64,000 bases of DNA from Ziziphus jujuba (taxonomy: Eukaryota > Streptophyta > Magnoliopsida > Rosales > Rhamnaceae), in assembly GCF_031755915.1 (NCBI RefSeq), contig NC_083383.1, forward strand, positions 4,034,001 through 4,098,000, written 5' to 3'. The position numbers and the translations under genes are program-made. Below are positions 52,766-64,000 of the stretch, piece by piece (position 1 is the stretch's first letter; every line of letters begins with the position of its first letter). Below the pieces are notes generated by a model, which searched no databases, was not told the DNA's origin, and saw only the letters and a list, made by a program, of their open reading frames with translations.

Positions 52766-53587
52766 TTTGGCCGCAATTTTAAAATTGAAAGATGGTAATC
52801 AGCGATTAATATTCCCAGATGCAAACTCAAGTCGAAACCATGTAAGCATGGCTAGGGTTTCACCTTTCTTTTCCTTTCTACCCTTTTTTTTTTTTTTTTT
52901 TTTTTTCTCTTAAACCGCCTTTGAATACGACTCTTTCTCTCTCCGTTTCTATGGAGTTCGGAGTTCTGGTGGAGCAATTTTGCCTGGCGCGTGACAATTT
53001 TCTGCGGTAAGATTTTTATTTTATCTTATTTTTTATATTATTATTATTGTTTTTTTTTTTTAATTACTAATTATCCTGCTCAACCACTGTGGTTGAAGCT
53101 ATCTTCTTCGTTTTTTCATAACTTTGGAGCCGAGAAACTCTTCCTTGTGGGTTTTTTTTTTTTTTTTTTTGGGGAGATTTTCTTCCGTGTCCTTACTCGT
53201 ATTTTATTTTACCTTTTATTTATTTATTTATTTGTTTTGTTTTGTTTTGATACTCGTACTTTTTTACAATGGCAATGTGTATCAAAATTTAAATATATAA
53301 TGTTAAAAAACAAAATTTTATCATAATTTCCAATCTTAGAGTTTCTCAATTTTTTATTATAAAAAACTTATAATTTTGAAAATAATTTTATTTAATTAAA
53401 AATAATGAATTTGTTAAATTCTAAACAATTTTACCTAAGTAAAAATAATAATTTATTAATTTTTTATTATTATTTGATTTTTTTTTACTTTTACTTTAGT
53501 GCCTATTATGAGTCTTTAATTTATGTAGCTAATTGAATTTATATTTTTTAATTGTTTTATTCTTGTATCTTTATATATTTCTATTAT
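52766..53587. other. Upstream region of the J-domain gene
   Basis: Contains a long T run (52887-52906) and CT-rich sequence near 52930-52950 that probably marks the J-domain gene's leader on the opposite strand. The rest is AT-rich, with no gene recognised. Confidence 0.45.
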
Positions 53588-54369
53588 GGGGTGTTTGGTA
53601 GAAGAAAAAATAGTGAAAAAAACTTATTTTTAGGATTCAATGTTTTGGAATTAAGTTTTTTGAGAATAAGTTTTCTTAAAGATTCTTGTTAAAGTGTTTG
53701 GTTAATTATAGAAAAAAATAAAACTTATAAGTAATTAAATAAATTTATATATTAAAATTAAAGGATAAAATTATATTTAAAAAAATACGTAATATCAGTT
53801 TCTCAGAAAATTTTAAAATGACACTTCTTTAGTAGAATTCACTTTTCTTGTCAGTTTCTCACACTAACGAAGTGTTTGGTAAATATCAAAGTTGAGAGAA
53901 AAATTAATTCTCTGGATTTAGTTTCCTGAGAATTATTTTTTCTTTTGATCTGTTTGGTGAGTAATGAAAAAGTTGAGATTGATAAGTAATTAAATTTAAT
54001 ATTGTATAATAAATTAAGGATAAATATGTATTTTAAAAAATATTTAAAACAATTTTCTGTGAGATTCTTAAAATGACACATATATAGATGTGAACAACTT
54101 TCTCATATATTTTTTTACATTTGTGGGAATCTAATTCTCTGCACCCATACTTTTTCATTTTACATTAAATATCCAAACAAAATAAATTATCACTTTACCA
54201 AAGAAATTAGATTCCCACTAACTTTATCTTTACCCAAACATGCCGTAAGAGATTTATTTTTCTCAGAAATCCACAAATTCTTTCTTTTAAAAATTATTTA
54301 AACAGAATAAAATTTTACTTTTCTAGAATATTTTAGATTCCCACTGACTTTACCACCACCCAAACACCC
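53588..54369. mobile_element. MITE-like repeat with GGGTGTTTGG ends and internal copies
   Basis: The left end reads GGGGTGTTTGGTAG and the right end is the inverse (CCAAACACCC). Internal copies of the same end motif occur near 53690, 53867 and 53955 (direct) and 54233 (inverted). The right half shows two tandem segments carrying 'agattcccactaactttatc'-type sequence (near 54208-54230 and 54328-54350). It looks like a nested or tandemly expanded non-autonomous DNA transposon. A 3-bp TAT flank on both sides would suit a Harbinger-type target-site duplication, but the evidence is weak. No coding capacity. Confidence 0.5.
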
Positions 54370-55640
54370 TATTAATTTTTATTGTTGGTGTAATAAGCAA
54401 ATTTGTAAATAGTAGGCATATATAATGTGTCTGCATGTGGTTTTGATAAAAACTTATATATTCAGTATTAATTAATTAAAATACAATCAAAATACATATT
54501 TTTTTAAGAAAAAAGTTTAAAACAAATATTAAACGCATTATCATATTGTATCAAAAAAAAAAAGAAAAGAAAAGAAAAGCACATATTTAAAAAAAAATTA
54601 AGAATTTTAATTATTTTTCTCTTTTACAAAAACATAAAAAATATGTATAAAAAGATTTTTTAATTTTATTCTTTTAAATTTATTATTTATTTAATATATT
54701 AAACTATTATTATGTTAGTAGTAGTTATATTTTTATCACATATACATAAAAAATAATTAATTTTGATATATAATTAATACTTGTATTTTATATCTGTATT
54801 TTTAATTTTAATATATTATACACTTATATATTAAATTTATAAACTTATCGTTTACATTTTTTTGATCAACTTTTTTATTTTTTAAATAAATAAATAAATT
54901 TATACACGTATGTATCATTTATATATTTTTACCATTCTATATTTAATTAATTATGATTGTTGCCAATTAACATTATTTATAGGAGTAAAACGATTTATTT
55001 TTAATTAAAAATAAAAATAATATTATGTAAACGTTAAAAGCAAGTTTAGATATGGACAGAATCTGACTATATTTTTAATTCTAAACCATGGATGACATCC
55101 CAGTATGATTAATATCGTTGTTTATTTCTTTATTTTTTTTTGAAGAAATTAATATCTTCCATTTTCTTTTCTTTTTTTTCTAAGAATAATATCGTTCATT
55201 CAAAAAGAAGAAAGTGGTAAATTTTGAACGAAATTATGGTATGCATATTAGGCTAATTTTGAAACGCTAATCTAAACAAAATTTATATTTTCAACAATAA
55301 AATTGATTTGATGAATAAGATTAGTTTTAATGGTTGAATTTTTTATTTATATCTGAAAAAATATAAATTCAAATTATAAAAATAAAAAAAATTTAAATAA
55401 ATTATTCAAAACAATAAAACTGACTTTATAATTACGATAAAATTACGATAATCCTTCGGAAAAAAAAAAAAAAAAGTAATGAAAACAGAGACTTTATAAT
55501 TGTGTACCGTTCATTTTTACTTTTTGGCTTGTCTCATTGCCTCTCCTTTTCACCAAATCCGCACGTGGCAATTCGATTATTCTATTCTTCTACTATTCTC
55601 ACAGCACCACTTAGAGAAAATCTACACCGTCGGATCTCAC
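54370..55640. other. AT-rich intergenic DNA
   Basis: Very AT-rich and without genes up to the probable leader of the CGR3-like gene. Homopolymer and AT tracts account for all open frames. Confidence 0.5.
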
Positions 55641-56126
55641 AACTGACCCTCTCAACAACTCAAAAACAAAAAACACAGGCAAGAAAATTACGACCGACAG
55701 AGATCCCAGCCTTCTCTCAACGTTCCATTCCATGTTTTTCAATTGAATCAACTAACAGACATTTTGAACAAAACCTTAAACACCAACACAAATCTATTTC
55801 TCTCAGAGCACGTGCAAAGCCGGATCTAGGCAATATACAGAAATGCGGGCTTTCTAACGGACCGTTTTCTGGTAATTTCTCGTTTCCTTCAACTGAACCA
55901 TTTGTTGAATTTTTAATGTTAGTGGTTGAGTGGAGCTCCATTTTTTTTTTTTTTCTGTGAAAGAAAGAGGGTAGTAGTATGTTTATGATTATAAGTTCCT
56001 GGATAGGTTTGTTTGTTTCAGATTTTTATGTATTTGTGGAATGTTGGGAATTCCCTGCGAATTGTGATAGCAAAAGTGGCATAATATCATTTGGGCGGTT
56101 AGCTTCGTCAATTGAAATAGGGAGAC
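55640..56126 (+). promoter_or_regulatory. CGR3: Probable 5' UTR of the CGR3-like gene
   Basis: From about 55500 the composition becomes less AT-rich. A frame at 55502-55960 lacks conserved motifs, and its final part has splice-like sites (donor-like 'ctg|gtaatt' at 55871), suggesting a leader with an intron. The boundaries are not fixed by sequence. Confidence 0.35.
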
Positions 56127-58972
56127 ATGTCGAGAAGACCAGTGAATCCCTCTCGGCGATTGGTAGAAAGCGGTGGTGCTCTGTTTTCAGGCCCATCTCA
56201 CTCCAAGTCCAAGTCTTCCCCAATCTTATCCGTCGGCCTTCCTCTCCTCCTCGTGGTATCTTCCCAATATTTTATTTTTTTCTTTTTAGTTTTTCAAATT
56301 TGCTACATATGCTTCATTGCCCAGATTGGTAGTTATATATTTTTGTTTTTGGATTTCTTTTTGTTAGGGAGCATTGATTTTTCTTGTGTACTCCTACTCG
56401 GGCGGTGGAGGTTTGTATATAAATTATTAACTGAATTGGATTCGTAATTTCGTAGCAATGGATAGTAATTTTTATGGAAAACATTTGAATACTATTCAAT
56501 AACGAATGGGTTTTATCATTTTCCTTTTGTCGCCTTAGTAACTGGCTTCTATACCATACGTGATAGAATTCTTACAATTTGTTTATCAATCGCGTTTTGG
56601 CTCAGAACTACTTTGCGGGATTTTTTTGTTATACTCGCTATGCTTGACCGCAATTCAGCTTTAATATGACAGGTGGATTTGTCAACATTAGGGAGGCTGT
56701 TGGCAAGGTTGAAGGTAAATCTTTTTTTTATTTTTGGGTCTTTTTTCTTGTTTGTTTGACATTTTTGTTTTCAATCTGTCTAACGATTGCCAGTGATTCG
56801 TATGTTGGTTGCTGCATATTTTTTGTTACTTGGAATTTATTCATGAATTTTGGATTTTGAAATCGAAGGGTGGAGTGATTATGGATGCTTAACTATGTAT
56901 TTGATGATTTAGTCTCGGATGATATTTTTTTCCCCAGAGGTTTCCTTTAGCTATTCCTGTGTAGTAAGGCTTCTACCATGCTTACACCATATTTTCCATG
57001 AACAATGTAGCCTATGATCAATCAATTCATAATGTATTTCACTCTTGAGTAACTAACTGTAAAATGCATATTTGCTGCTCGCTTGTTTGAATATTGTAGA
57101 AGTGTCAACCCAATTGCAGAGTTATATAAAAGCTCATAGTAGATTAAGTTGAAATTGTTCCTTATGAAAAAGAGCTTAATTTTCCATGGTGTCACCTCTC
57201 TTGAAGATTTTAACTTCCTTTTATTTCCAGGTGATTTTTCATGCACGGTGGAGGTCCAACGAGCAATTCCCATTCTAGCAAAAGCATATGGTGACAGCAT
57301 GCACAAAATTCTGCATGTTGGCCCTGATACTTGTTCAGTGGTTTCTAAATTGCGAAAGGAGAAAGAAACTGAAGCCTGGGGTGTGGAACCATATGACATA
57401 GAGGATGCTGATAGAAACTGCAAAGCTCTTGTGAAGAAAGGCATTGTGCGTGTTGCCGATATCAAGTTTCCACTTCCATACAGGCCAAAATCATTTTCTC
57501 TTGTAATTGTTTCAGATGCATTGGAATATTTGTCTCCTAGGTACCTTAACAAGACCCTCCCAGATCTGGCAAGGGTATCTATTGATGGGCTTGTGATCTT
57601 TACAGGTGAAAAGATCGTACAACTGTTAAATAGATTTTGTGAGCGTACAGAGGCTTTACCCTGTATTTTGTTTGTTAATTGCATTTCTATGTGGTTATCT
57701 GTTGCTGCTCTTCATGTTCTCTTTATTCTGAGTCTCTAGTAACTGTTTTTGTTGCATTAATTGGCAATCTGTGCCTCCTGAACATAAGATATATGGATCA
57801 TTGGCACATAAGTATCTTTTAGTGAAGACCATGAAACCAAATTTTATATGAGATTATGATGTTATCTTCCAATCTTGGAGCATTTTTCTTAACCCCAAGT
57901 TTCACAACTATTAAATTAGAATGCTTTAAGATTTTTTCCTTAATGCCTTCCCACATGCCAACGAAAGCAAGAGGTGGTAGGATGTTTTTAAAATTTTCTT
58001 ATAAATTATGTTGTAATATTATGAGATGCTTTAAACATTTAATAAATTAAAAGAAGGTTCTCTGATACTCACATTTCTATTTGACAGCAAATTTTGATTT
58101 TCCTTGTAGTGTTTGAATGTACTGGACAGTCATAGTATTTTAATGATATCAGTTCTTTGAGAAAACTGCTCTTTTATGATGTTCAAACTTCAAAGTAATC
58201 TTTGCTTGATACTTATGGTAGTGAAACTTCTATATTGGGATGAAAAATATATGTTTGTTTTCTAGTGACATCTTTTGAAATGTTCATTCAGGCTCTCCTG
58301 GTCATTGGAAAGCTAAAGTTTCAGAATCCAAATATGGAAGGGTGGTAAGAATATCTGCATTTGAAACTTATTTTTCATATGCTTTTCTTTTATTTCAAAA
58401 GTTGTTTAATCCATTGTCATAAGCTGTTACATTAACTGCTGACATTTTGTTATTGATCATTTTCATGATAATCTTCCTTTGCTTAAGATGGTGAGATTGG
58501 ATGGAGAGGTTTAGGAATTCAAAGAAAATATAAGGAACTTTAAAAGCTTACCAAAGAAAAAAAACAACCTTTTTTGCTTTAGCAATGAAAGGTTTTCATT
58601 TGAAAGGCTGATTTATCTTAATATTTCAGCTCATATCTCTTAAATTGGTTAAAGGAAGCTATAAATATGTAACAGTTGCGGTTGTAGTATGTTGGAATAT
58701 TGTTGTGCTGCAGATATTCCTGTATCTCGTGGCTGCTTTAGTCTGAATATCATCTTATAAACATTTAATTTTCTAAATAACCGACACATTGGCATTTTTA
58801 TTTTTTTTCCTTTTTGAAGGCTAAGATGAGGAGTTCGTCGTGGTGGGTCAGGTATTTTGTTCAGACTAGCTTGGAGGAGAATGAAGCTACTATCAAGAAG
58901 TTTGAGCAAGCAGCGACAAAGATGTCATATGTCTCAAATTGCCAAATTTTTCACCTTATGCCATTCCATTAA
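56127..58972 (+). CDS. CGR3: Golgi pectin (homogalacturonan) methyltransferase, CGR2/CGR3-type
   Basis: Predicted 264-aa type II Golgi membrane protein of the CGR2/CGR3 family, which methyl-esterifies homogalacturonan during pectin synthesis. Coding exons: 56127-56255, 56368-56410, 56673-56714, 57231-57605, 58292-58344 and 58820-58972, all in frame. A short cytosolic tail (MSRRPVNPSRR) precedes a membrane helix at about residues 33-54. The lumenal domain begins after the family segment NIREAVGKVEGDFSCTVEV. Methyltransferase-like features follow: ILHVGPDTCSVVS (SAM-binding loop region), EAWGVEPYDIEDAD and LVIVSDALEYLSPRYLNKT. The C-terminus (RSSSWWVRYFVQTSLEENEA to FHLMPFH) matches CGR3 closely. 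The exon 5 end is set at the GTG|GTAAGA donor because it keeps the extra residue seen in relatives. CGR2 and CGR3 cannot be separated here. Confidence 0.93.
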
Positions 58973-59791
58973 CATTTTGATTTTTTTTTTTTTTTAAATT
59001 TTTTATCAGTCTTGAAGCACTTGGAGATGCTATTTTTGATAATTCATCTCAGACGATTTTTTCCGTAGGAGACTATCAATCTTTCCCCCCAGTTGTATTG
59101 TTCACAAGAATATGAATTGTATTATTTTATTTGAAGTTATTATTTTGAAGTTAAAGCAAGAATGAGCGTGGTATGTGTTCAGAAGCGCCCTATATTGTTA
59201 CCTGAGTACGCTGATTGTTATATAAACAGATACTTTGGTATGTGTCCGCTTGGTTTCTCAACTTGTGAATCAAATTTAATATTGCATCCATTCTTAATCT
59301 GAAAGGGGAGAGAGCATATAGAGACACTAGAAGGAAATAAAAACCAGCTGTTAATTTTTGGTTTTTTTGGAAGGGACTATATCTTAAGTGAAAGAAGTGC
59401 TAATATATCGGTTAGAAGGTACTTGAAGAGGTAATATTTTTTGGAGAGGTAATTTAGATTAGAATGTACTTGAAGAGGAAATTTTCTAAACCTGTGAGAT
59501 TGCAGAGAGAAAAAAAAAAAAAAATGCGAACCATGCAAGAATGTATATATATTATACATGTTGGGGTAAGTACTCTTTTACTTATTTTTTCTTTTCTATT
59601 ATGGAACAAAAAGAATGAAAGTGTCTCATTCGTTATATCTCTATGATGCTTGCTTTTATCATCTTCATTCTTTAGCCTTTCCAAAACAAAATAATTTTAA
59701 TTTGATACAAGGACTTTTGCTTAGTTGTGGCATGGAATAGAAATGGTTCTCTGTACCCCAGCAACTGCTTAATTAAGGTGGGACCTCTGTT

Positions 59792-59822
<31 letters not shown>

Positions 59823-61000
59823 GGCATTACTAAGTTTCTATGAAGATCTAAACGAACTCTGCTCCTTCTGTAGACAGTCATTCTCCTTTAAACGCACAAA
59901 ATCCAATTGTCATTTGTTGTAAGGGCCAGTTGGAGATAATTTATTGGGCCTGGATGACAAGGGCAGGTCTGTCCATTAACGTAGTCATGTTTCATAATCT
60001 TCTGCTATACTTGTTCCTACCCTTCGTTTGAACAAGCCACTTTTACCACCAGCGCAGCAGAAAAAGCCCGATTCAACCATGCTGTGTTTTGATTTACCAT
60101 GCTATCGTCTCGTAAGGTCTTATACCTCTATAATGGCCATGTGGCATATGGGACCATTGATATAGTGTCTATAATACTAATGCCATAAGGAGGTATCTTT
60201 TTAATTCATAAAAAATAAAAATAAAAAAAGCCACTTTTAACGCTTAAATAGACCCCATACATATAACCATAGGCCGTTATGATATAAAATCTCAGAGCCC
60301 CATACTTAATCATACTCGTAGATGAAACATTAAAACTCCTGACAGGCCTAAGTAAGACAAGATGCATGTGGGTTGGGGGTGATAGTTATTCTGTTCATCA
60401 TTAGCTTGGCCATGGCTTAAAAATCTTTGACTTTAGTGGGCCTAGGTTTTCTTATTCAGCGCCAAGCACTTGTCTGCTCGCTAGTAAATGAAGAACCAGG
60501 AAAATGTTGGGTTGGTCCTGATAGAAACAGAGGCATGGCCGATATAATTTTAGTGGGACCTTATAAAAACTTCAATGTTTCAATGTTGGACCTTGTAAAA
60601 TTCGCCCTGAAGATCCTTTTTCTTATATAAAACCAGATATGGGATTTCGTTTACATGTGGTCGGTTACGACCAAATAAAGTTTTTGGTAAATTATCAAGA
60701 TTTACAACAAACATACGAAAAAAGAAAAGAGAACAAAAAAATGTGTATGCTAGACAGTAGACAAGAAAAAGATCTGGTCAATTTAGGACTTATGATGATG
60801 AGCTTGCTAATATATTCTAAAGGGTGCTTAAACAACAAGCCGTTGAATAAGCAAATAATATTTGACCGAACGAATAGAGATTGCTGTTTACTCGTAATTT
60901 TGACTTTCTAATAACTAATAAGTGCATAACGAATAGGGATTGCCGTTTAGTGACTCACACTTTTAAATTTCTAATAATTAATAAGTGCATATACATATAC

Positions 61001-61032
<32 letters not shown>

Positions 61033-64000
61033 TTCAATTTTTTTGGCTTAAATGTGTTTGTGTTTGCTTTTGTTTTTTTTTTTTTGATTGAAAAATGTGT
61101 TTGTGTTGATCTTGATTATCTCTCTCTCTCTCCCGAATTTCCACATAATGTAAGATGTATGCATCGCGTGGGGCGGTGGAGTTGAGTTGAATTAGGTGGC
61201 TTTTGGATTCCTATTCTCTCTCAATTCAATTCAATTCCCAAATTCAACTCTGTGCATGCTGGAATTTCCAACAAAAGCTGGGCCAGACTATGTTGGAACG
61301 TCAACACTGTGTCTGGTAACACAATTTAAGTTTTATCAGACAACTGAGACAACCATGATGGTAAATTTTCTCCCCTTTCGCAGTTTCGCTGAAACATATA
61401 CTTTCCACATCACAACTTTTGGGCGGTCAAAAGTTACAATTTGAAACGGCTATTGACGTATTCACTCTCACAGAGGAATAAATTTCCATTAATGGCTTTC
61501 ACCACTGTCACCTAGCTCCCTACCTAAGTGGGCCTTTCATGCTCTGTTAGTTTTGTTAATGTGGTTGAATCTAAGAGATTGACATCAATGATTTGGAAAC
61601 TTTATAGAGAAGAAGATAAGAACAAGAATTGAATTATATACAGATTTAAAATATACTGATGTAGATATTAAAAATATGATTTATTTAATTCTATCTTTTA
61701 GAATAAATTAATATATAATTTTAAAGTTAAAGTTTAATAAATTCTAGACTTGAAAAATATATTTTCAATAATTTTAATTTTATCGCTAAATTAAACATAT
61801 GAATATTATAAATATAAAAGTTAAAAGATAATAGAAAAAACTATAGATTAGAATTTGTCATAATCTAAAATTTTATAATGAATTATTTGGATTGTCTTAT
61901 GAATGTTGGAGCCTAGCACACGAAGATTAAGATTGTGGTGAAGGTGGGTTAGTGTAGTACTAATGACTAAGTGTACAAAGAGTTCAATTGGATATCTCTC
62001 ACTTTTTCCGTACGTGTACATTTGTCGTTTAGAGTTAATCCTATAGAGTCTTAAATTCTTGCTAGTGATCACCGAGGAAATTGAACTTTCTATTTGGGTT
62101 ACGTCTATCTCCCCAAGTGGGTGGATGTAACTTTCGTGGACGTTTAAGGGGTCTGCGGGTGACTATGTCGTTTTATTCTCTTTTGTTAGGTATTTAGCTA
62201 GAGAAGTGAAAGAGAAAAGAGAGAAGAGGCCCATTAATATTAATTTTGTTGCGGAAATTGAGCAAACAAAATAGGCAAAGAGAGTCGAATGTCTTTGTCC
62301 AAGGGGGGATACTGGTCCATAAAAAAACCATGAGGCATGGCCTAACGTGAGCGCCATGCTGGTTGTCAGAAAGAGGTGGGGTCCATGGAATGATGTTTCG
62401 GGAGTGGCTAAGGAACCCCCTGGTTTTGGTTTCCACATGACCAATATCAAAACTTATACTACAGACCACGTGGCTTCTTTTCTCCAATTATTTACGTCCT
62501 CTACCTTCCCTGTTTCCTTTCTCATTTCACTTTCACTTCCAAATACACACATTAATTAATTAAGCATATGAAAAATTCCAAAACAAAATGCTACACAAAA
62601 TTAACATAATTGAGCATATGTTACATATAGTTAAGTTGTTTGCTAGAATTAAAAACTAAAAATTTGTGGGAAAAATCATCTAAGCATAAACATTATAGTT
62701 CTGTTAATTCTGTTAACATTAGCTAAACGTTTATTAATTTGGATAAAGAAAAAAAAAAAAAGGGAAAAAAGAAAGAAAAATAGAGAAGAAAAAACAAGTG
62801 GCGCAAGTTCATGAATTGGGTTGGAAGGGGGGCGGTGCAAGGATGAGCCTGCTAGGACAGTCCTTCAACCACTTATAGTCAAGGTTCCAATTGAAGAAGA
62901 CAGAAACCACGAGAAGAGTTCCCATAAACTGAAATATATTTGTTTCTCATGCTTCCTAGAGTTTTGCAGTATCAATATGGGCATTCTTATCCTTGAAGAA
63001 TATTCTTCGATCGGTCCCTTATTATTTCCCAATTGATTAGTATAAAGAAATGATAATTATCTGAAAGGAAGTTGCATCAATAATTTTGGAACTTGGGGTT
63101 TCCCTCAACTCCCATATAAAGTAGTATAATCATTCAGATTAAAAAAAAAAAAAAAAATGCTTCTTAGCCAATAACATAGGCCATAGACGCAAGATTGGCT
63201 AATAATGGTTAACATTTCTTGGGGTGGTAGTTTGGTGAGAAAAGCCCAATATTTTTCCATTTTGTGGAAGATAAAACTCCTTAAAGAGTTAAGATAAGGG
63301 GTAATAATTCAAAATGCGAAAAAGACATAACTATCTGACACCCTCTTCCTTTGTCATCCAATGAAATATTAAAGGTAGAGGGATGTCCTAGACTCATAAA
63401 TATCTAGGCCGGGAGGATAGGGGGCTGAGATTGACCCAGAAGACAAATACGGGTCCCACACTTCATAAATCATATGTAATATACCCTCTAATTAATTAAT
63501 AACTAATACTACTCAAATTAACAATTATGAGAAACAAATTGCATGTCTAATTAATAAAATAAACTTGGTGGAAAATTGGATTTATATTACATATGCAAAA
63601 ACGCGTTGTGTGGTTCATTTTCGGGCAGCTCATCTTGATGGTTACTACCAAAATAATACTACTATTTCTGCTTAACTTGTATTGTATATACCAGGAATTC
63701 AATATTAATACACAACTACCCGCTTTATCTCATCCTTTTGCACCAAATACGTATGAATTAGGTGCAGATTGAAAAATGACAAAGTAATCAACATCAGGGA
63801 TCTTCATTTGAGCTGTAGTAGTTATGGATTTGCAACACCGCCTCTCTCTACACTCTTTTCTTTTCCTAGAAGCATCTCTTTCATGCATAATATTATTTTT
63901 TCTTAATTTTTAAACAAACTAAAGTTTACATTCAACTTATGATCAAGCTCAAAAAAAAAAAAAAAAAGATTTAGAGAGCTTTGATATCCATTAATTTAAC
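58973..64000. other. Intergenic region to the window end, no gene recognised
   Basis: After the CGR3 3' UTR no conserved coding sequence is seen over 5 kb. The region holds T runs (59798-59821), an AT/GT microsatellite (61001-61031), a CT run (61121-61133), a tandem duplication at 60868-60991 and an A run near the end (63950-63967). Open frames up to 97 codons lack motifs. Confidence 0.5.
60868..60991. repeat. Tandem duplication, unit about 60 bp, two copies
   Basis: Two diverged copies contain 'cgaatag[ag]gattgc[tc]gttta' and end 'taataa[ct]taataagtgcata'. Non-coding. Confidence 0.65.

Noticed and set aside
62163..62559. Overlapping frames of 70-97 codons on both strands
   Set aside because: No motif, no exon structure, overlapping on opposite strands; likely chance.

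Overview
The window is nuclear DNA of a flowering plant, almost certainly a eudicot. It is AT-rich, genes are split by GT-AG introns, proteins match plant-only families (CSLC xyloglucan synthase, CGR pectin methyltransferase, CIB-type bHLH), and the gaps hold microsatellites, MITE-like repeats, a Copia remnant and a Mutator-like element. The species cannot be fixed from the sequence. Protein identities come from recognising families; no database search was run.

Layout. 1-3.3 kb: no gene seen. 4.4-6.8 kb (+): a bHLH transcription factor with 8 coding exons, one intron being GC-AG. 7.4-9.9 kb (-): truncated Ty1/Copia remnant with primer-binding site and a probable single LTR. 12.4-15.0 kb (-): CSLC12-type xyloglucan glucan synthase, 5 exons. 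15-25.5 kb: gene-poor, with a hAT-like MITE at 18.4 kb. 25.6-28.8 kb (-): AVT6-type amino-acid transporter, 5 exons. 30.4-34.9 kb (-): squalene epoxidase, 8 exons. 35-39.2 kb: AT-rich, no gene seen. 39.27-46.81 kb: a 7.5-kb Mutator-like element with terminal inverted repeats and a perfect 9-bp target-site duplication. 47.06-48.07 kb (+): small helix-hairpin-helix protein. 49.1-52.8 kb (-): membrane-anchored J-domain protein. 53.6-54.4 kb: nested MITE-like repeat. 56.1-59.0 kb (+): CGR2/CGR3 Golgi pectin methyltransferase. 59-64 kb: no gene seen.

The most notable object is the Mutator-like element. It carries a decayed ULP1-protease/DUF1985 gene, a scrap that may be the transposase start, and exon-intron pieces of a class-3 lipase, an FZO-like GTPase exon, a MUT9-like (EL1/HD16-type) casein kinase and an unidentified gene, all in one orientation. 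This is Pack-MULE architecture on an ULP-carrying (Kaonashi/CUMULE-like) backbone. It ends about 250 bp upstream of the start codon of the helix-hairpin-helix gene, so it may lie in that gene's promoter. A 21-bp self-complementary minisatellite lies beside the ULP1 gene inside the element.

The host genes do not form a pathway cluster. CSLC12 and CGR3 both act in Golgi wall-polysaccharide synthesis and squalene epoxidase feeds sterol and triterpene synthesis, but nothing in the sequence suggests co-regulation.
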